64,000 nucleotides of DNA, taken from positions 69,340,569 through 69,404,568 of the forward strand of contig OX638368.1 in NCBI GenBank assembly GCA_951812925.1, in the 5' to 3' direction. The number at the start of each line of letters is the position of its first letter. Positions within the stretch are counted from its first letter, which is position 1. The stretch is from Calliopum simillimum. Its lineage: Eukaryota > Arthropoda > Insecta > Diptera > Lauxaniidae. Shown piece by piece: positions 1 through 11,589 of the stretch. A model generated the notes under the pieces. The model was not told where the DNA came from. It searched no databases and was given only the letters and a program-made list of their open reading frames with translations. Position numbers and translations under genes: made by a program.

Positions 1-670
1 ATTTTTCTCAAAACTAAAAACGAGAGGTCTCCATACTGAGCACTTGAACAGCTGTTAATTTTTATAAAAATCGGAGAACCCAACTCACGAACGTGGTTGA
101 AATTTATTTAGTAACGCTGGTTGCCAAGCGTTGTTAAATCCAAATCGGCAACGAAATGTGGTCAAAGCACTCACGAACGTGGTAATTTCAAAACAAATAT
201 ACTTTCAGTCAACAATAATGATGGCAGTGGCTGAGATCCTTAACGTCCGAATTTATTACACGATAGGTTCCTGGTTCAAATCTCCCAATATACGTGGACC
301 TAGTTTTAATTATCTCGCATCATCTATATTATTTTACCCATTATTAAATTGACCCTATGAGGTCTTTGGTACCAACGTACTACCATAAGTAAATCAATAA
401 ATAATAAAGGATCAAAAATTAAATTTTTCTCTTTTTCCGAATCATATTAACTTCTCGTTTTTTCAAATCAATTTAAACTTTTTTTAAATCAAAATAAACT
501 TTTTCCAAATTAAGCTTCGCAAAAAACACGTTGTGATTAAGACGACAGTTTTTAGTGCTTGTATAATCACTTTCTAAAAAAACAGTTTGGGAAATCAATA
601 GCAAAAGTGCTTATTTTAACACAGATAAATTTGCAAGCTTATGTTTTAAGCACGAAGTAGTTCTGTTAAT
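1..670. other. AT-rich intronic sequence, no gene seen
   Basis: No coding segment with splice sites or a recognisable domain is visible. Two short boxes reading CACGAACGTGG lie near 87 and 173. They resemble the CACAAACGTGGC boxes that recur between 42.9 and 45.4 kb. This stretch is probably intron of the receptor gene whose first visible exon starts at 6191. Confidence 0.5.
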
Positions 671-1046
671 AGCTGTGTTTTAGACTGTAACGTGTAAATA
701 ATAATGTTAGCACAGTTCTTCTAAAACGATTTTGTGTGATATCTTCTTCTTCTTATTTTATTTTACTTCTTATTTTGTTATGCTTTTCGTTCCCGCACTG
801 CTTCCCTACGCTTTCCAACAAACTCTAAATGTCCATTTCGAGAATAAATAAAAATGTGTGGCTACTGTGTTATGATCCGATTAGTATTCAGTGTAAAACG
901 GCAACATCCACAGATCTACTTCGTGCATAAAAATTAAACACGCAAAATATATCTGTGTTAAAGTAAGTACTTTTGTTGTTGCTTTCTCATACGTTTCTCA
1001 GAAAGTTCTTAAACCAGCACTAGAAACTGTCGTTTAAAACACAGCT
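671..1046. mobile_element. Small inverted-repeat element (MITE), AGCTGTGTTTTA ends
   Basis: The left end reads AGCTGTGTTTTA and the right end is its reverse complement, TAAAACACAGCT. The inside has no coding capacity. It shares a stretch near 971-1010 (TTGTTGTTGCTTTCTCATAC) with the element at 37867-38026, and its end resembles a segment near 21034 inside the hAT-like element at 20139. This points to one dispersed family. No clear target duplication was found. Confidence 0.5.
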
Positions 1047-1072
1047 AATGTTACCGTTTTACAATGAATGTT

Positions 1073-2012
1073 AATTGAGGAGTGATTTTTCAGAAGGGCG
1101 TAAGACCACTTCCATCCTTGAACAAACCTACAAATGCCAACGCCATTACCATGCTAAAATGCATCCTCTAGTTTAAAATTCATCACAAAAAATGCATTTT
1201 TCCAAGGTAAAATCGTGATCAAAAGTCGCATTTCAGAACAAAAGGGCTTATTTCCACATAAATTCATAGAAATTTTTAAAATTTGATACAAGAAGACGTA
1301 TTTCGAATAGTGACCAAAAAAACTTTTAATATGTTTTATATGTCCCAGGCTATATAGGTGCTTACATACCATGCCTATAGACATCAAAAAAAGCTTCCAA
1401 ATGGTGAAATAAGACTGATTTCGAAACAAAAGGGTTTATTTTCGAACGTTTCAGAACAAAGGTGCCTATTTCCAAATGTTTTTTACTTTTTGCAAATACT
1501 ACAAATATGTTACAACAAAAATTTTAAGGGGATTAGAATCTTTGTTCAACTCGCTATAACACTGGAGACATTAAAAAAAAATAAGTTATTGTAAACAGCC
1601 CATAAAAGTTTTTTCTCATTACTGAAAATTTGTTTAACCCTTTCGACCCGGAATAAAACTGTGGGGTACACAATATTTGTGATAGGTTAACTTTAAAAAC
1701 TAAATTTAAGTAAAATGTTTGACAGTCCTTAAATTCAAATTTTCACCACCAGAGGCGCTTCCGGTCTATACTCCCAATAAATGTTTTTGATTTGAATTCT
1801 CGGGATACAATGTCCTTGGAGTGGTTATAAGAAAAAACAGTGGTTACTAAAAATTGCAACAATTTTATTAATTCGTTCAATTTAAGTGACGTTAATAACC
1901 GAGTTATATTATTCAAAAGTATTTATTGAAAAATTTTTTGGGATAAATTGTCCCAACCGGTTCGAAAGGGTTAAAATAGTTTTACGCCCTTTTGAAAAAT
2001 AACTCCTCAATT
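1073..2012. mobile_element. Inverted-repeat element with a nested piggyBac-like MITE
   Basis: The ends match in inverted orientation over about 30 bp: AATTGAGGAGTGATTTTTC at the left, and its near-complement ending at 2012. The inside is non-coding and is interrupted by the 333-bp element at 1638-1970. Without that insert the element is about 600 bp. The superfamily is not identified. Confidence 0.55.
1638..1970. mobile_element. piggyBac-like MITE flanked by TTAA
   Basis: The element starts CCCTTTCGACCCGG and ends CCGGTTCGAAAGGG, and is flanked on both sides by TTAA (1634-1637 and 1971-1974). TTAA duplication plus CCC-starting terminal repeats are hallmarks of the piggyBac superfamily. It has no transposase frame, so it is non-autonomous. 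A related copy lacking its right end lies at 30453-30751. Confidence 0.75.
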
Positions 2013-2014
2013 GT

Positions 2015-5000
2015 ATTTTAGCATAGTGGCTACACATTTCGAAGTGACATATGGAGTTTGCCGGCAAGCAAGAACTGGGTTAACACTGTGTTAATAAGCT
2101 GCCATCTAATTAATGAATGCCAGTATGTCTCTAGGGGGTAAGGCGTCCACCTCAGAAGTAGAGGGGTACGCGATAAAAAAGTAAAGCAGTCTGTGCCTTG
2201 CTAGGCTGTCACAGTGACATAGGATGGTTTCTGCTGTTTCCTCTTCTTTATTACAGAATCTACGGAATTCATCCTGGACCAAACCCATGTTCGAAAGGTG
2301 CTTCCTTACTGGGCAATGTCCCGTGAGAAATCCAGGTAACAGTCATCTTTCCTGTTCAGCATAAGTAACTGTTTTATCCTTTCATTATAAACACTTGGCA
2401 TGAATGCTAGGGTGTTATCCCAGCCTTTTTTTATGTCCAGCCAATTGTTTGCGCTTAATTTACTAAAACCCCAAGGCGGGCCTCAGAATGGAGTATGACC
2501 TACAAATTGTGTAGATGACCCCTTCCTTGCAAGCTCATCTGCTGTTTCATTACCTATAATTCCACTGTGTCCAAGAACCCAAATGAGGCGAACCTAATTT
2601 CGGGAGGCGAGTCTGATGAGCAGTTGAAGGCACTCCTGGACTAACAACGATGTTATTCTGAAGGAGTTTAAGGCTACTAGTGTTTATTCCATTAGGACGC
2701 CTTCTATCATATTCTCTCAGGCAAAGCTCGATTGCATGTACTTCCGCTTGAAATACTTAGTTTTCTGAACCCATGTATGTAAATATATTTTTATTCAGCC
2801 TAACCTCATATACAGCAGCTCGAACTCCCTCATTCGTTTTAGATCCATCTGCGTACTATAGGTGGTATTAGGTCGCTCCTTTTGTCAGGCATTCCTGCTG
2901 GGGAATATATCTTGGAAGTTGTGTAGAAAGTTGCATTTTGGTATGCAGTAGTCACTGAAAGTGATGGTTAGGCTTTTGTTGGTGTTCAGCTCCTCCCCAA
3001 GGGTGGAGTGTTTGATAATTACAGCCCTTCCTTTCTCTAGTAGCATAAGTTTTGTTACGAACCTCAGCGCTTCCTTCCTTATCTCCAGATGTAAAGGTGG
3101 TAGATCAACCGCAATTTCCAAAGCATCAGTAGGTGTGGTTTTCATCGCTCCCGTAACTGAAACACAAGCTATTCTGCATGGTTTGACTTGTGCCGGTTTT
3201 TGTTGTACCTTTTTATACCATATGGTTGCTCCATAGGTAACAATGGGTCTGACGATTGAGGTATACATCCAGAGGCTAAGCTTAGGAATGAGTCCCCAGT
3301 TTTTACCTAGGAGGCTTCTACTGGTTTACAGTGCTGTAGTTGCCTTCCAGATTGTGTTTTCCAGATTAGGGTTCCAAGTGAGCTTTTCATCTAGAACTAC
3401 ACAAAGATATTTAATCTGATTCATAGAGAACGGGTTCCCGAAAGAGTTATTTGTTCCTTTTTTTGATGAATATGGTAATGTTGGTCTTTTGGGGATTAAC
3501 CTTCAGACCAGAGTACACACATAATCTGGCTACTAAGTCAAACCTCGTGTAATCTGGATGAGATGGTGTCTTCATATTTACCTCGAAAAAGGATTGCGAC
3601 ATCGTCGGCATATCTTTGCACTTCAAAACCGTTTGAACTGAGCAGGTGCAGAAGATCATCAACCGCAATTTACCAAATAAGCGGAGATAATACTCCGGCC
3701 TGAGGACAGCCTCTTGACGTCTGAGCTTTCAGTTCAACATCACCCAGAGCTATATTAATAATTCTTGATCTAAGTGTGATCAAAATCCATGAGCACGTCG
3801 TGATACCCACGCCTTTACGACGGATACATCTATCGACATGGTTGGCATCTGTGTTATCAAATGCTCTCTCTATATCTAAGACGCAGAAGACTGCAAACTC
3901 CTAAACTTCATAAAAATATTCGATCTTCTCTGTGACATTAAAAAGTGCGTGTATGGTAAATTTACCAGCTTCATAAGCATATTAGCCTTTTAAAAATTCT
4001 TCTCTTATATGCATTTCTACCATTTTCTCTTCTGTTTTGAGGAGAAATGAAGAATTTAACTAATACTTCCTTCCACTTGTCAGGAACAATGCCCCTAGCG
4101 AGTGGAATTTCTGAAAATCTTACTAAGAAATGGCATTAGTGTGGTTACCCCTTTTTGTGGTAGAGCTGGAAAAATTCAATCAGCTCCTTAAGATTTAAAG
4201 GGCTAAAATGAGTAAATAGCCCACTGTATTTTCTCCTCTATAACCACTTTGCGAGCTTCTTGCCAGTCATTGGAATTGGGCCTTCTTGCTTCCATATTCT
4301 GAGTCTGGGGGTTGGTAGATCTAAGAGTGAAGAACCCGGAAAGTGAATGACTGTAAAAAGCTGTACGGTCTCTTTACAGTCGTGTAGGTATCCTCTGGTT
4401 TCCTTAGGAAACCTGTCGAGTAAGTGTGCTCTTTAGAGAGATTTCTGCGGGTTTTCGCACTTCCACTTAGGTCATTAAGATCTGAGCAGAAGTTTCTCCA
4501 TGATTCTCTCTTGGCCCTTCTAATTTCTTTGTTGTAGTCAGTGAACATTCAACTAAGCCCTATTAAATAACCTCCGGGTTTGGATTTTTAGTTTGGCTAG
4601 ACTTTTGTTCCACCAAGGCGTCATTTTGTTCCCAGTTTTGGTTTTGACTGGGCACGATTCATGGTAGGAGTCAATAATGGATGTAGTCAGATTGTGATTG
4701 GCCATTTCTAGGTCAGTAGTTATACAATTTTTAGGGTTAGCTATAAGAAGACGGGAGTATTGGTCCTAATCTGTGCTTTTAGGTGGTCTATATAATTGGT
4801 TAGTTACTATTCGTTGATCAATGTCAAAAGTTATTTGTCGGTGGTCTGTCATGGATGTTTCCGAGGAGAAAGGGTGAAGTCTAGCACTTCTTCCTTTATC
4901 CTGTTCATAAATGTAGGCTTACTGCCTCTATTTATGATGAATACGTTGTCACCACGGAAGTTAACGACTTTGCTGCCCCAAGTCATATGGTGAGCGTTTA

Positions 5001-5830
5001 CATCGCTACCGATGATCAGTTACTGGTTGTTTATAGCGCTGTAGTTCAGCAGAACTTTCAGTGGTAGAAACTCTAAGTCAGTCAAGTCACCATGCATCCT
5101 ACATGCAAATGATAAACTCCTTCTTGCCATTGGGAGTTGATGACTGTACTTAGACAGCAACTTTGTCCTTATTGGTGTGCTGACAGACCTTTAACCTGAT
5201 CTTTTATCATGTAAGGCTCTTCGATTAAAGCGACATTGATCCTCTTCGTTAGGAAGCAGCATTCCAGGATAGCTGTAGAAGCCTAAGCATGCTGCAAAAT
5301 AAATTGTACGATTTTCATGTTTTTTTTTTTTTTTTAATTTAACGCCTCTTCCTGCGTTCAACAGTTTTGTCCCGTGTAAAGAGTTTCTGTTTTGTCCCGT
5401 GTAAAGAGGAAGTTCAAACTCGGGAAGGTGGGGCTGAAGATTGGGCGGGCGGCTAATATGTTTTGCTGTTGAGGAATGCCTTGGCGCTGTAGAGGATCCT
5501 GCATGCGGTACTCTGTCCCTTTGCGGATTCTGCCGTGAAGTTGAAGCAGCTACAGATAAATCAAGTACCACTGGTGCACTTTGAGCACTGGAGGAGGTAG
5601 AAGCTGGAGATACTTCTGACCCCCTTACGTTGCTGCCAGATGCGGAACTTCCTTTTCTCGCATCCTGATTCGTACTTGGCCTAGCTTCGGTGCGTTAAGT
5701 TCATGTATAGCTTTCCGCGAGAGCTTGGATGTTTTCGTTGGACTTCACGTCCACAGAAGCTGTAAAGGTTTTGCCTCCAATTCTGTCCTTCTCAACCCTG
5801 AGGATACGCTAGCCTGACTTATTTACCTTT
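2015..5830 (-). mobile_element. Decayed non-LTR retrotransposon (LOA/R1-like LINE)
   Basis: On the minus strand a LINE can be read in order. A Ser/Pro-rich gag-like stretch lies at 5191-5571. Linker and RT N-terminal sequence, with an RRAKRESWRNFCS segment, lies at 4321-4548. The RT core has GCPQAGVLSPL followed by YADD (3601-3612). The RT thumb contains TPTDALEIAVDLPPLHLEI (2885-3268). A ribonuclease H part with TDGSKTNEGVRAAVYE lies near 2850, and a Cys/His-rich tail with CNKEEE..CHC at 2106-2288. RNase H plus the LPPLHL thumb fits the LOA/R1 group. Stops and frameshifts break it everywhere, so it is a dead copy. The ends are approximate; no poly-A tail or target duplication was fixed. Confidence 0.8.
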
Positions 5831-6190
5831 TTTTTTACTATATTAGTAAATATTCAAACCAAATCTGTTTAATATTCTATGGTTATGTTCACTAAAACAA
5901 TATTCAGAATTGGCAAAAATCTTGAAAACGAAAACAAGAACTCGAACTTGGCTGAGGTTAGTCTGCAAAGTTTTAATTTCCGTCTTTTCTGTTCGAGCCA
6001 TCAACTTAAGCAGACTGAGATATGGACGAAACGAAGCAGAAGATATACAAAAAAACTAAACACCATCAATGAGGTTTCCTTACACCAGAATATTATTTTC
6101 TATCCAAGTATAAATTAACCGCCTTATTGTACATACATAGTTCAAAATAAATATAGTTTTTCTTTCTCATTGTGAATTTCTCTTCCCCAG
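5831..6190 (+). other. 3' end of the upstream receptor intron
   Basis: AT-rich non-coding sequence runs to the acceptor TTCTCTTCCCCAG, whose AG ends at 6190. No other feature is seen. Confidence 0.7.
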
Positions 6191-6409
6191 ACTGCAGACG
6201 AATACCTTGCTGAGTACGACAGCTTAAGAGGATCCGAATATTCACGTTTTCATGGCTACACCTATGATGGTATCTGGGCTGCTGCGTTAGCTATACAATA
6301 CGTAGCACAAAAACGTGAAGACTTGCTAACGCATTTTGACTACAGAGTAAAAGATTGGGAAAATGTATTCCTTGAAGCATTACGAAACACATCTTTTGAA
6401 GGAGTAACG
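6191..6409 (+). CDS. GABA-B-R2: GABA-B receptor (subunit 2-like) exon, ligand-binding region
   Basis: A 219-bp internal exon, phase 0 at both ends, translates to 73 residues without a stop. It contains GYTYDGIWAAALAIQ, then a charged helix and VFLEALRNTSFEGVT. The YDGIW and NTSFxGVTG patterns are characteristic of the second lobe of the Venus-flytrap (periplasmic-binding-like) domain of class C GABA-B receptors; the G of GVTG comes from the next exon. The acceptor is CTTCCCCAG and the donor ACG|GTAAGC, both good. Subunit 2 is favoured over subunit 1 because the continuation in the next exon (GPVRFYNNERKANI) resembles insect type 2. The protein is a plasma-membrane G-protein-coupled receptor subunit for GABA, expected in neurons. 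Earlier exons lie left of the window. A nearby GCAG at 6194-6197 could serve as an alternative acceptor but would shift the frame. Confidence 0.88.
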
Positions 6410-7413
6410 GTAAGCATCAAAAAGTTAAAGCCTCGCTATTGAAATTATTATGTCTAAGGCTAAGGATCGTTTTCACAATATTCAGTTAGATAAAATTAAA
6501 TGCCATAGTTCCAGTTAAATATCAGGTTAATCAACATTATGAAATCGGCTCCATATGTGAAAAATTAAAATTAATGTACACTTGGGTGCTGATTTTTTAT
6601 GCTCAGCAAAATGTTTTATTTAAAATTGTTTATTTTAATTCATTTATTTGAAACTTTATCAATTTCAATTGGATAAAATATTATAAATAATAAATTAACG
6701 AAATAAAAATATTGTGTTGCCAAATATTTATGACACCTTCTTCGTGAAGAAAATTGGAATTCATCCTATCAATAGAAATCGAAACGAAAGTGGGGAGTTT
6801 CATAGACTCTTGGGGAGTTGTGAAAATACCCAAAGAAATTCTACGATTATGCAAGAAGAAGAATTGGAGCATCTTCGTTATATCTCCCATAACCCCATGT
6901 GAGAAATTGACACAAAAAACAATATAAAAGAAGAAAAAGAGTTGCGATAACTTGCTATAAATCATTTCATTCACTGCTCAATCGCTTATAGCTTTCGAAG
7001 TCGCTTCTATCTGCTTCACGCTTCGCTTTTACTCTGACATCTTTTGCGCTATTTCATACGAAACAAATGAAGAATTTTGTAGGACGAAGTAGCGCCATAG
7101 CATCGCATCGCATATAGCGCCCACTCTGATATCAGCCTTGTTCATAAGCTGACTGTATGTCCAGTTTTGAACGGGACTGTCTCGTTTTCAATCTTTCTAT
7201 CCCGTTGTCCCGAAAGAATGCAGAAATAAAACATTGCTACATACGCATACTTATTTAGAAAGAATAAAATGATAATGCATTAGATTCTTTTTATCACTAC
7301 AATTTGAGGAGTAATCGAACAAAAAGTAACATTTCCATGTTTCCTTTTTTTTCAGAAATCAATAAAATGTGATTAAAAAAGGCGGCATATTTTTTTTTAA
7401 AATATGTTTATGC
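6410..7413. other. Intronic sequence without recognised elements
   Basis: AT-rich sequence with a slightly less AT-rich, CGC/GCG-containing patch near 6985-7130. No domain or terminal repeat was recognised. Confidence 0.4.
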
Positions 7414-7421
7414 ATAAATAT

Positions 7422-8094
7422 TAGGCATGCGCTTATTTTACGATTTTCTGATTTTCGTTCATGCCGCCCCCTGAAATCCTTCTAATGGTCATAAAAACAA
7501 ATACTATGAAGTTTCACGGCGATCGGATAACGATAACCCGGCCCGCAAGAGAGGTCAAGGTCAAGTTGAGGTTTCAGGCAAAAAATAATGAAAATTTTTT
7601 TTAAACTTAATTAAATTAGTCAAAGCATAACTTTATTCTATAGCAAATTGAAATACATTTCCAACAAGCTATAATTGTTTAAAATCGGGTAATAAATACG
7701 AGTTCTATGAATTTTTCTTTTACGGCATTAGCAAAATTGCCGCAAAATGCTATTCTACTACATATGGTATTTTGCGGCAATTTTGCTAATGCCGTAAAAG
7801 AAAAATTCATAGAATTCGTATTTATTACCCGATTTTAAACAATTATAGCTTGTTGGAAATGTATTTCAATTTGCTATGGAATAAAGTTATGCTTTGACTA
7901 ATTTAATTAAGTTTAAAAAAAATTTTCATTATTTTTTGCCTGAAACCTCAACTTGACCTTGACCTCTCTTGCGGGCCGGATTATCGTTATCCGATCGCCG
8001 TGAAACTTCATAGTATTTGTTTTTATGACCATTAGAAGGATTTCAGGGGCGGCATGAACGAAAATCAGAAAATCGTAAAATAAGCGCATGCCTA
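7422..8094. mobile_element. Near-perfect palindromic hAT-like element
   Basis: Two arms of about 325 bp are inverted copies around a loop of roughly 20 bp near 7749-7768. The ends read TAGGCATGCGC and GCGCATGCCTA, and the element is flanked by an exact 8-bp duplication, ATAAATAT (7414-7421 and 8095-8102). An 8-bp duplication and a TAGG-type end fit the hAT superfamily. It has no coding sequence. A second copy with extra inserted sequence lies at 39189-40852. Confidence 0.8.
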
Positions 8095-8266
8095 ATAAAT
8101 ATACACTAAAAAACTGCCTTACAATCGCGTTTTTACACATTTAAAAACTTTCATATTAATGGAGTGAACACTTTTTTGTCAAAAAAAAAAAAAAAAACCA
8201 TAGTGCGATGGTTGAAAACAGACTGAGAGAAATTCTAACAGACTGAGAGAAATACTAACGTGTGGT

Positions 8267-9843
8267 CAGTGTTGCCAACTTAGTGCTTTTGGCACTAGAT
8301 CTAGTGCTTTTTTGGGATTATTACCCGTAAAATTTTTTGCCTAGTGCTTTTTCATTTTTGGTGCTTTTTCTAGTGCTTTTTTCTTTCTTCTTGAAGACTT
8401 TGTTTTACTCGTTGAATAAAGTTCATAAAATGCTGATGTGAACAGGCTTTTAGTTTGGAATAAGAAAATAGTGCTACGTCCTTTTGGATCAATGAAAAAG
8501 GTTTCAAAGATTCTTTAAACCTCAACCCTTTTGAAGATCTAGCAAATTTAGTCCTACGTGTGTTGTCATTGCCATATTCCAATGCTGAAGTAGAAAGAGT
8601 ATTTAGTTTGATGGCTGCGTTTAAATCAAAAATCATAAACCAACTTTAATTTAATTCTGTAATGTCTTTACTCCATATTAAATATGGAATAAAATGGAAT
8701 GGTTGCTGCTGCGACACTTATAAATTACCAGATGAAACACTGTTAAATGTAAATAGTCTGCAAGTATACTAGAAATCAGAATATTACATAGAAACCTTCG
8801 GCTAGGAGGAAACCGAAAGTAATGAAAATAATTAAACAAATTTGTTTTAAGCTTATAAGTTACAAGTTCGAGTCATCTAAAGCCAAAGTAATGTTGATCT
8901 TAATTTTATGTATATCTATTATATGTGTCGTTAAATATCAAAACTGCCTAAGTCCTTCTCAGATTTTTAGGCAAAATAGAATAAATTTCATTGAATTGTT
9001 TTTAAATGTTTTAGTCAGTGAATACCATTTATAATTTATCAGCACAAACATGTTCATTGACCACAAGAGTTTTTGATAAAACACCATTTATTTCACCATC
9101 ACGTGGTGAGGGTAATATGGACCACCAAAGAAAAAGCCTCAAAAAACAAATGTATTTATCATCTACTTTAGATGGAGAATCCAGTGGCAGTTTTCATGAC
9201 GAGTCTGATTTTCATTATTTGTAATTTGAAGCTACAAATGAAAAATGCATATAATGTAAAACCTTTTACTCAGAAGATCACCCTGGCGAATTTTGGTTGT
9301 TTGAATGTATAATCTGACGTTCTTGGGGTCATGAAAATGTGCCGGATATGGAAGTGATATTTTTATATGCAACTTCTGTATCAAATAAACATGTGGGCCA
9401 ATATGGACTATATAGTCCACATAACATTACACTTTTTTATCTTTATTTTGAATATTTTCTGTTTTTTAACTTTTTTCTTTATCTTGATGAGATATTTATC
9501 TAAAAGTGAATCAAAAGAAAGGTGAATTGTTTCCTTTAACGAATGACATAAATTTAATTGTTTTGTTTTATTTTTTTGAGTTTTATTTAAAAAAGAAAGA
9601 TTGGTGGTCCATATTTCCCTCCCTTACCCTGATAATTATTTATTGAAAAGTCTTTTTATAAAAGAATTGATTCATAATTAAAATGTTTTTATATAAAATT
9701 ACCAATCTTGTCTGTACACGTACGAAACTTTTTCGTCTTTTTAATTTTTTTTTTGCAAATTAGAATTTAGTGCTTTTTTTGGGAAAAAACGCGTTTTTTT
9801 GCCGGATTTGGTGCGTTTTCAAATTTAAAAGTTGGCAACACTG
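8267..9843 (+). mobile_element. hAT element with CAGTGTTGCCAACTT ends
   Basis: The left end is CAGTGTTGCCAACTT and the right end AAGTTGGCAACACTG. The flanks are CGTGTGGT and TGTGTGGC, an 8-bp target duplication with two changes; neighbouring uninterrupted tandem units support the original site. A decayed transposase C-terminus lies at 8464-8772. The right part, 8830-9780, has no recognisable domain, but contains a short inverted pair reading GGTGG/CCATATT near 9105-9126 and 9601-9622. About 1.6 kb, internally deleted. Confidence 0.75.
8464..8772 (+). pseudogene. hAT transposase C-terminal dimerisation domain remnant
   Basis: The + frame reads ATSFWINEKGFKDSLN, then LVLRVLSLPYSNAEVERVF (from about 8545) and, after one in-frame stop, LLHIKYGIKWNGCCCDTYKL to a stop at 8772. 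The pattern LSLP.SNAEVERVFS is the diagnostic hAT-family dimerisation motif near the transposase C-terminus. The rest of the transposase is missing. Confidence 0.82.
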
Positions 9844-10079
9844 TGTGTGGCTTTATTTTAAAGAGAGTAGATGAGCAACTACTCTAAAAAATAAAGCGAA
9901 GGTACGGTGTCCACTCGACGATGGTTGAAAACAGACTGAGAAAAATACTAAAGCGTGGCTTTATTTTAAAGAGAGTAGATGCGCAACTACTCTAAAAAAT
10001 TAAGCGAAGTAACGATGTGCACTCGACGATGGTTAAAAACAGACTGAGAGAAATACTAATGAGTGGCTTTATTTTAAAG

Positions 10080-10395
10080 TGGTTGTCGTGCGTGGGTATG
10101 ACTCAGCGATGCTCGTGTTGTTCTTGGTTTGATGTTGCGGCTATGCACGTACTGGATTGTATTTGATTTTGTGGTGGTGTTCGTGTTGGACTGTATTTGA
10201 TGTTGCGGCGATGCTCGTGTTGGATGCTGCGGCGATGCTCTCGTTGGACTATATTTGATGTTACGGCAATGATCTTCAGGTTCGACTGCGTTTGATGTTG
10301 CGTCGGTGCTTGTGTTTGAATGTTATTGATGTTGCGACGATGTTCGTGTTGGACTGTCTGTGATGTTGCGATGCGTTTGATGTGGTATAGATGTG
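10080..10395. repeat. Degenerate VNTR, about 34-bp unit
   Basis: Imperfect repeats of a GTTGGACTGTATTTGATGTT / GCGGCGATGCTCGT type occur about eight times. It is more GC-rich than its surroundings and directly follows the 108-bp repeat. It has no coding frame of interest. Confidence 0.6.
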
Positions 10396-10467
10396 CAGAT
10401 AGCGCTAGAGTGTCTTAGTGTGACTGTACTTACCAAAAGCCATATATTAAGAAATGCAAAAAAAAAA

Positions 10468-10960
10468 CTAATCGACTATAAAATAACTACATAGTTTTAT
10501 GTTAGGGAATTTTGGTATGACGAACAAAATTTCCGTTACAAGCTTTCTTGATTTTGCCCTTGAACTCTGAATCAGTAATTTTGTGCTGCGCTCAATGTTG
10601 TCTTCTGTAATGAGAAGATCACGCAAAATTGGTGGTGGTTGTTGTTGAGGTAACACTTTTTGCCAGCGAATCATATCAACATATTCCGTGCATGAAAAAT
10701 TAAGCATTGGCACCGTGAAGTCACGTACGGCGGAATATCGAGCTTCGGAAAGTGCGTTGCGTGCATCCAAAATGCGGCGATATGCCAACAAACGAATTGG
10801 CTCTCGATCGTTGTTGCACATCGCCAAAAGAATATTTTCAGGAAGGATTTTCAGGATTTTTCAAGTGCAAGCACTGTTTTCAATGGCATCAGAAGTAACA
10901 TAAACCGAGTCAACTTGATAAGACTATAAACATGTAGTGCACCACTTTCGCAACCTGGAT
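10468..10960 (-). pseudogene. Unnamed high-copy insect gene, C-terminal fossil
   Basis: On the minus strand the frame reads MAMCNNDREPIRLLAYRRIL, then DFTVPMLNFSCTEYVDMIRW and, near its end, a VIPKFPN segment. I recognise this as the C-terminal part of a multi-copy protein family common in insect genomes that carries no established name or function. Upstream of the methionine (to about 10960) a frame-shifted stretch continues the similarity (YAPMSIGIKRHPGCESG). It is the last of four pieces lying in collinear order between 19386 and 10468. Frameshifts and stops make it non-functional. Confidence 0.6.
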
Positions 10961-11142
10961 GGCGCTTGATTCCTATGCTCATTGGAGCGTAGACTTATAA
11001 AATGTAGGTCACTAAAACTTTTAAGGCAGCAGAAGGTTTTGCGGTAGCGATATATAATCGGCAAATGCAGCTTGCTGTCGTGGTCCAGCGTGAGTGAGAC
11101 ATCTTTCCTGCAACAATTATCAAAAAAAAAATTAAATCAATT

Positions 11143-11585
11143 TTAATCTGGTAAACGACATGTCATTTTATGCAATGCCATACCTGGTTCACGATGCTCA
11201 AAGTTTTCCGGTACCACGTTTGTTGAAATGACTCGACAAATGTCGATCAAATATTTGTTGTCAGTGATGAGTATAGATGTATTGAAGTCAGTCAAATCTT
11301 CTTCAAAAGCAATGTTTTCGAAGTCTACAACTAGCAACTCTGTACAATCCTTGAGCTTCCCACCAATTGGTCCGGAGAAATTGTTTGCGTCTTTCGTTTC
11401 CCCTAAATATTTGCGCATCAAAACCCTTAATGGCAATTCGTTCATGTGCAGTAAACATACAAGCCATTAGACAGAGAAGCCCGTTGTCTCTTCAAATAAG
11501 CGGATAACACCATTTTCTCTGCCAACATTAACGTTTGTACCATTGCATCCAAATGCTTTGATTGTTGACACACAGAGCCAAATCG
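11143..11585 (-). pseudogene. Unnamed high-copy insect gene, catalytic-like segment
   Basis: The minus-strand frame reads IKAFGCNGTNVNVGRENGV, one stop, then WLVCLLHMNELPLRVLM and FSGPIGGKLKDCTELLVVDF. The pattern C(D/N)GTxxN followed by CxxHxNELPLR is conserved in the family as I remember it. It resembles the second acidic and C..H positions of RNase H-fold transposases, but that is only an analogy. Here the expected Asp is Asn. The segment ends where the MITE at 11590 begins. Confidence 0.6.
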
Positions 11586-11589
11586 CCCA

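Larger units (their letters stand above)
8206..10080. repeat. 108-bp tandem repeat interrupted by a hAT element
   Basis: Units beginning CGATGGTTGAAAACAGACTG start at 8206, 9919 and 10027. The last two are 108 bp apart. The first is stretched by the hAT element at 8267-9843 and a short internal duplication of AACAGACTGAGAGAAAT. Each unit contains GTGGCTTTATTTTAAAGAG. The stretch CCATAGTGCG just left of the first unit, with the T-run before it, recurs in inverted orientation near 63076-63105. Confidence 0.7.

Noticed and set aside
7913..8140. Minus-strand frame in the palindrome
   Set aside because: It lies in the arm of a non-coding inverted-repeat element and is mirrored on the other arm.
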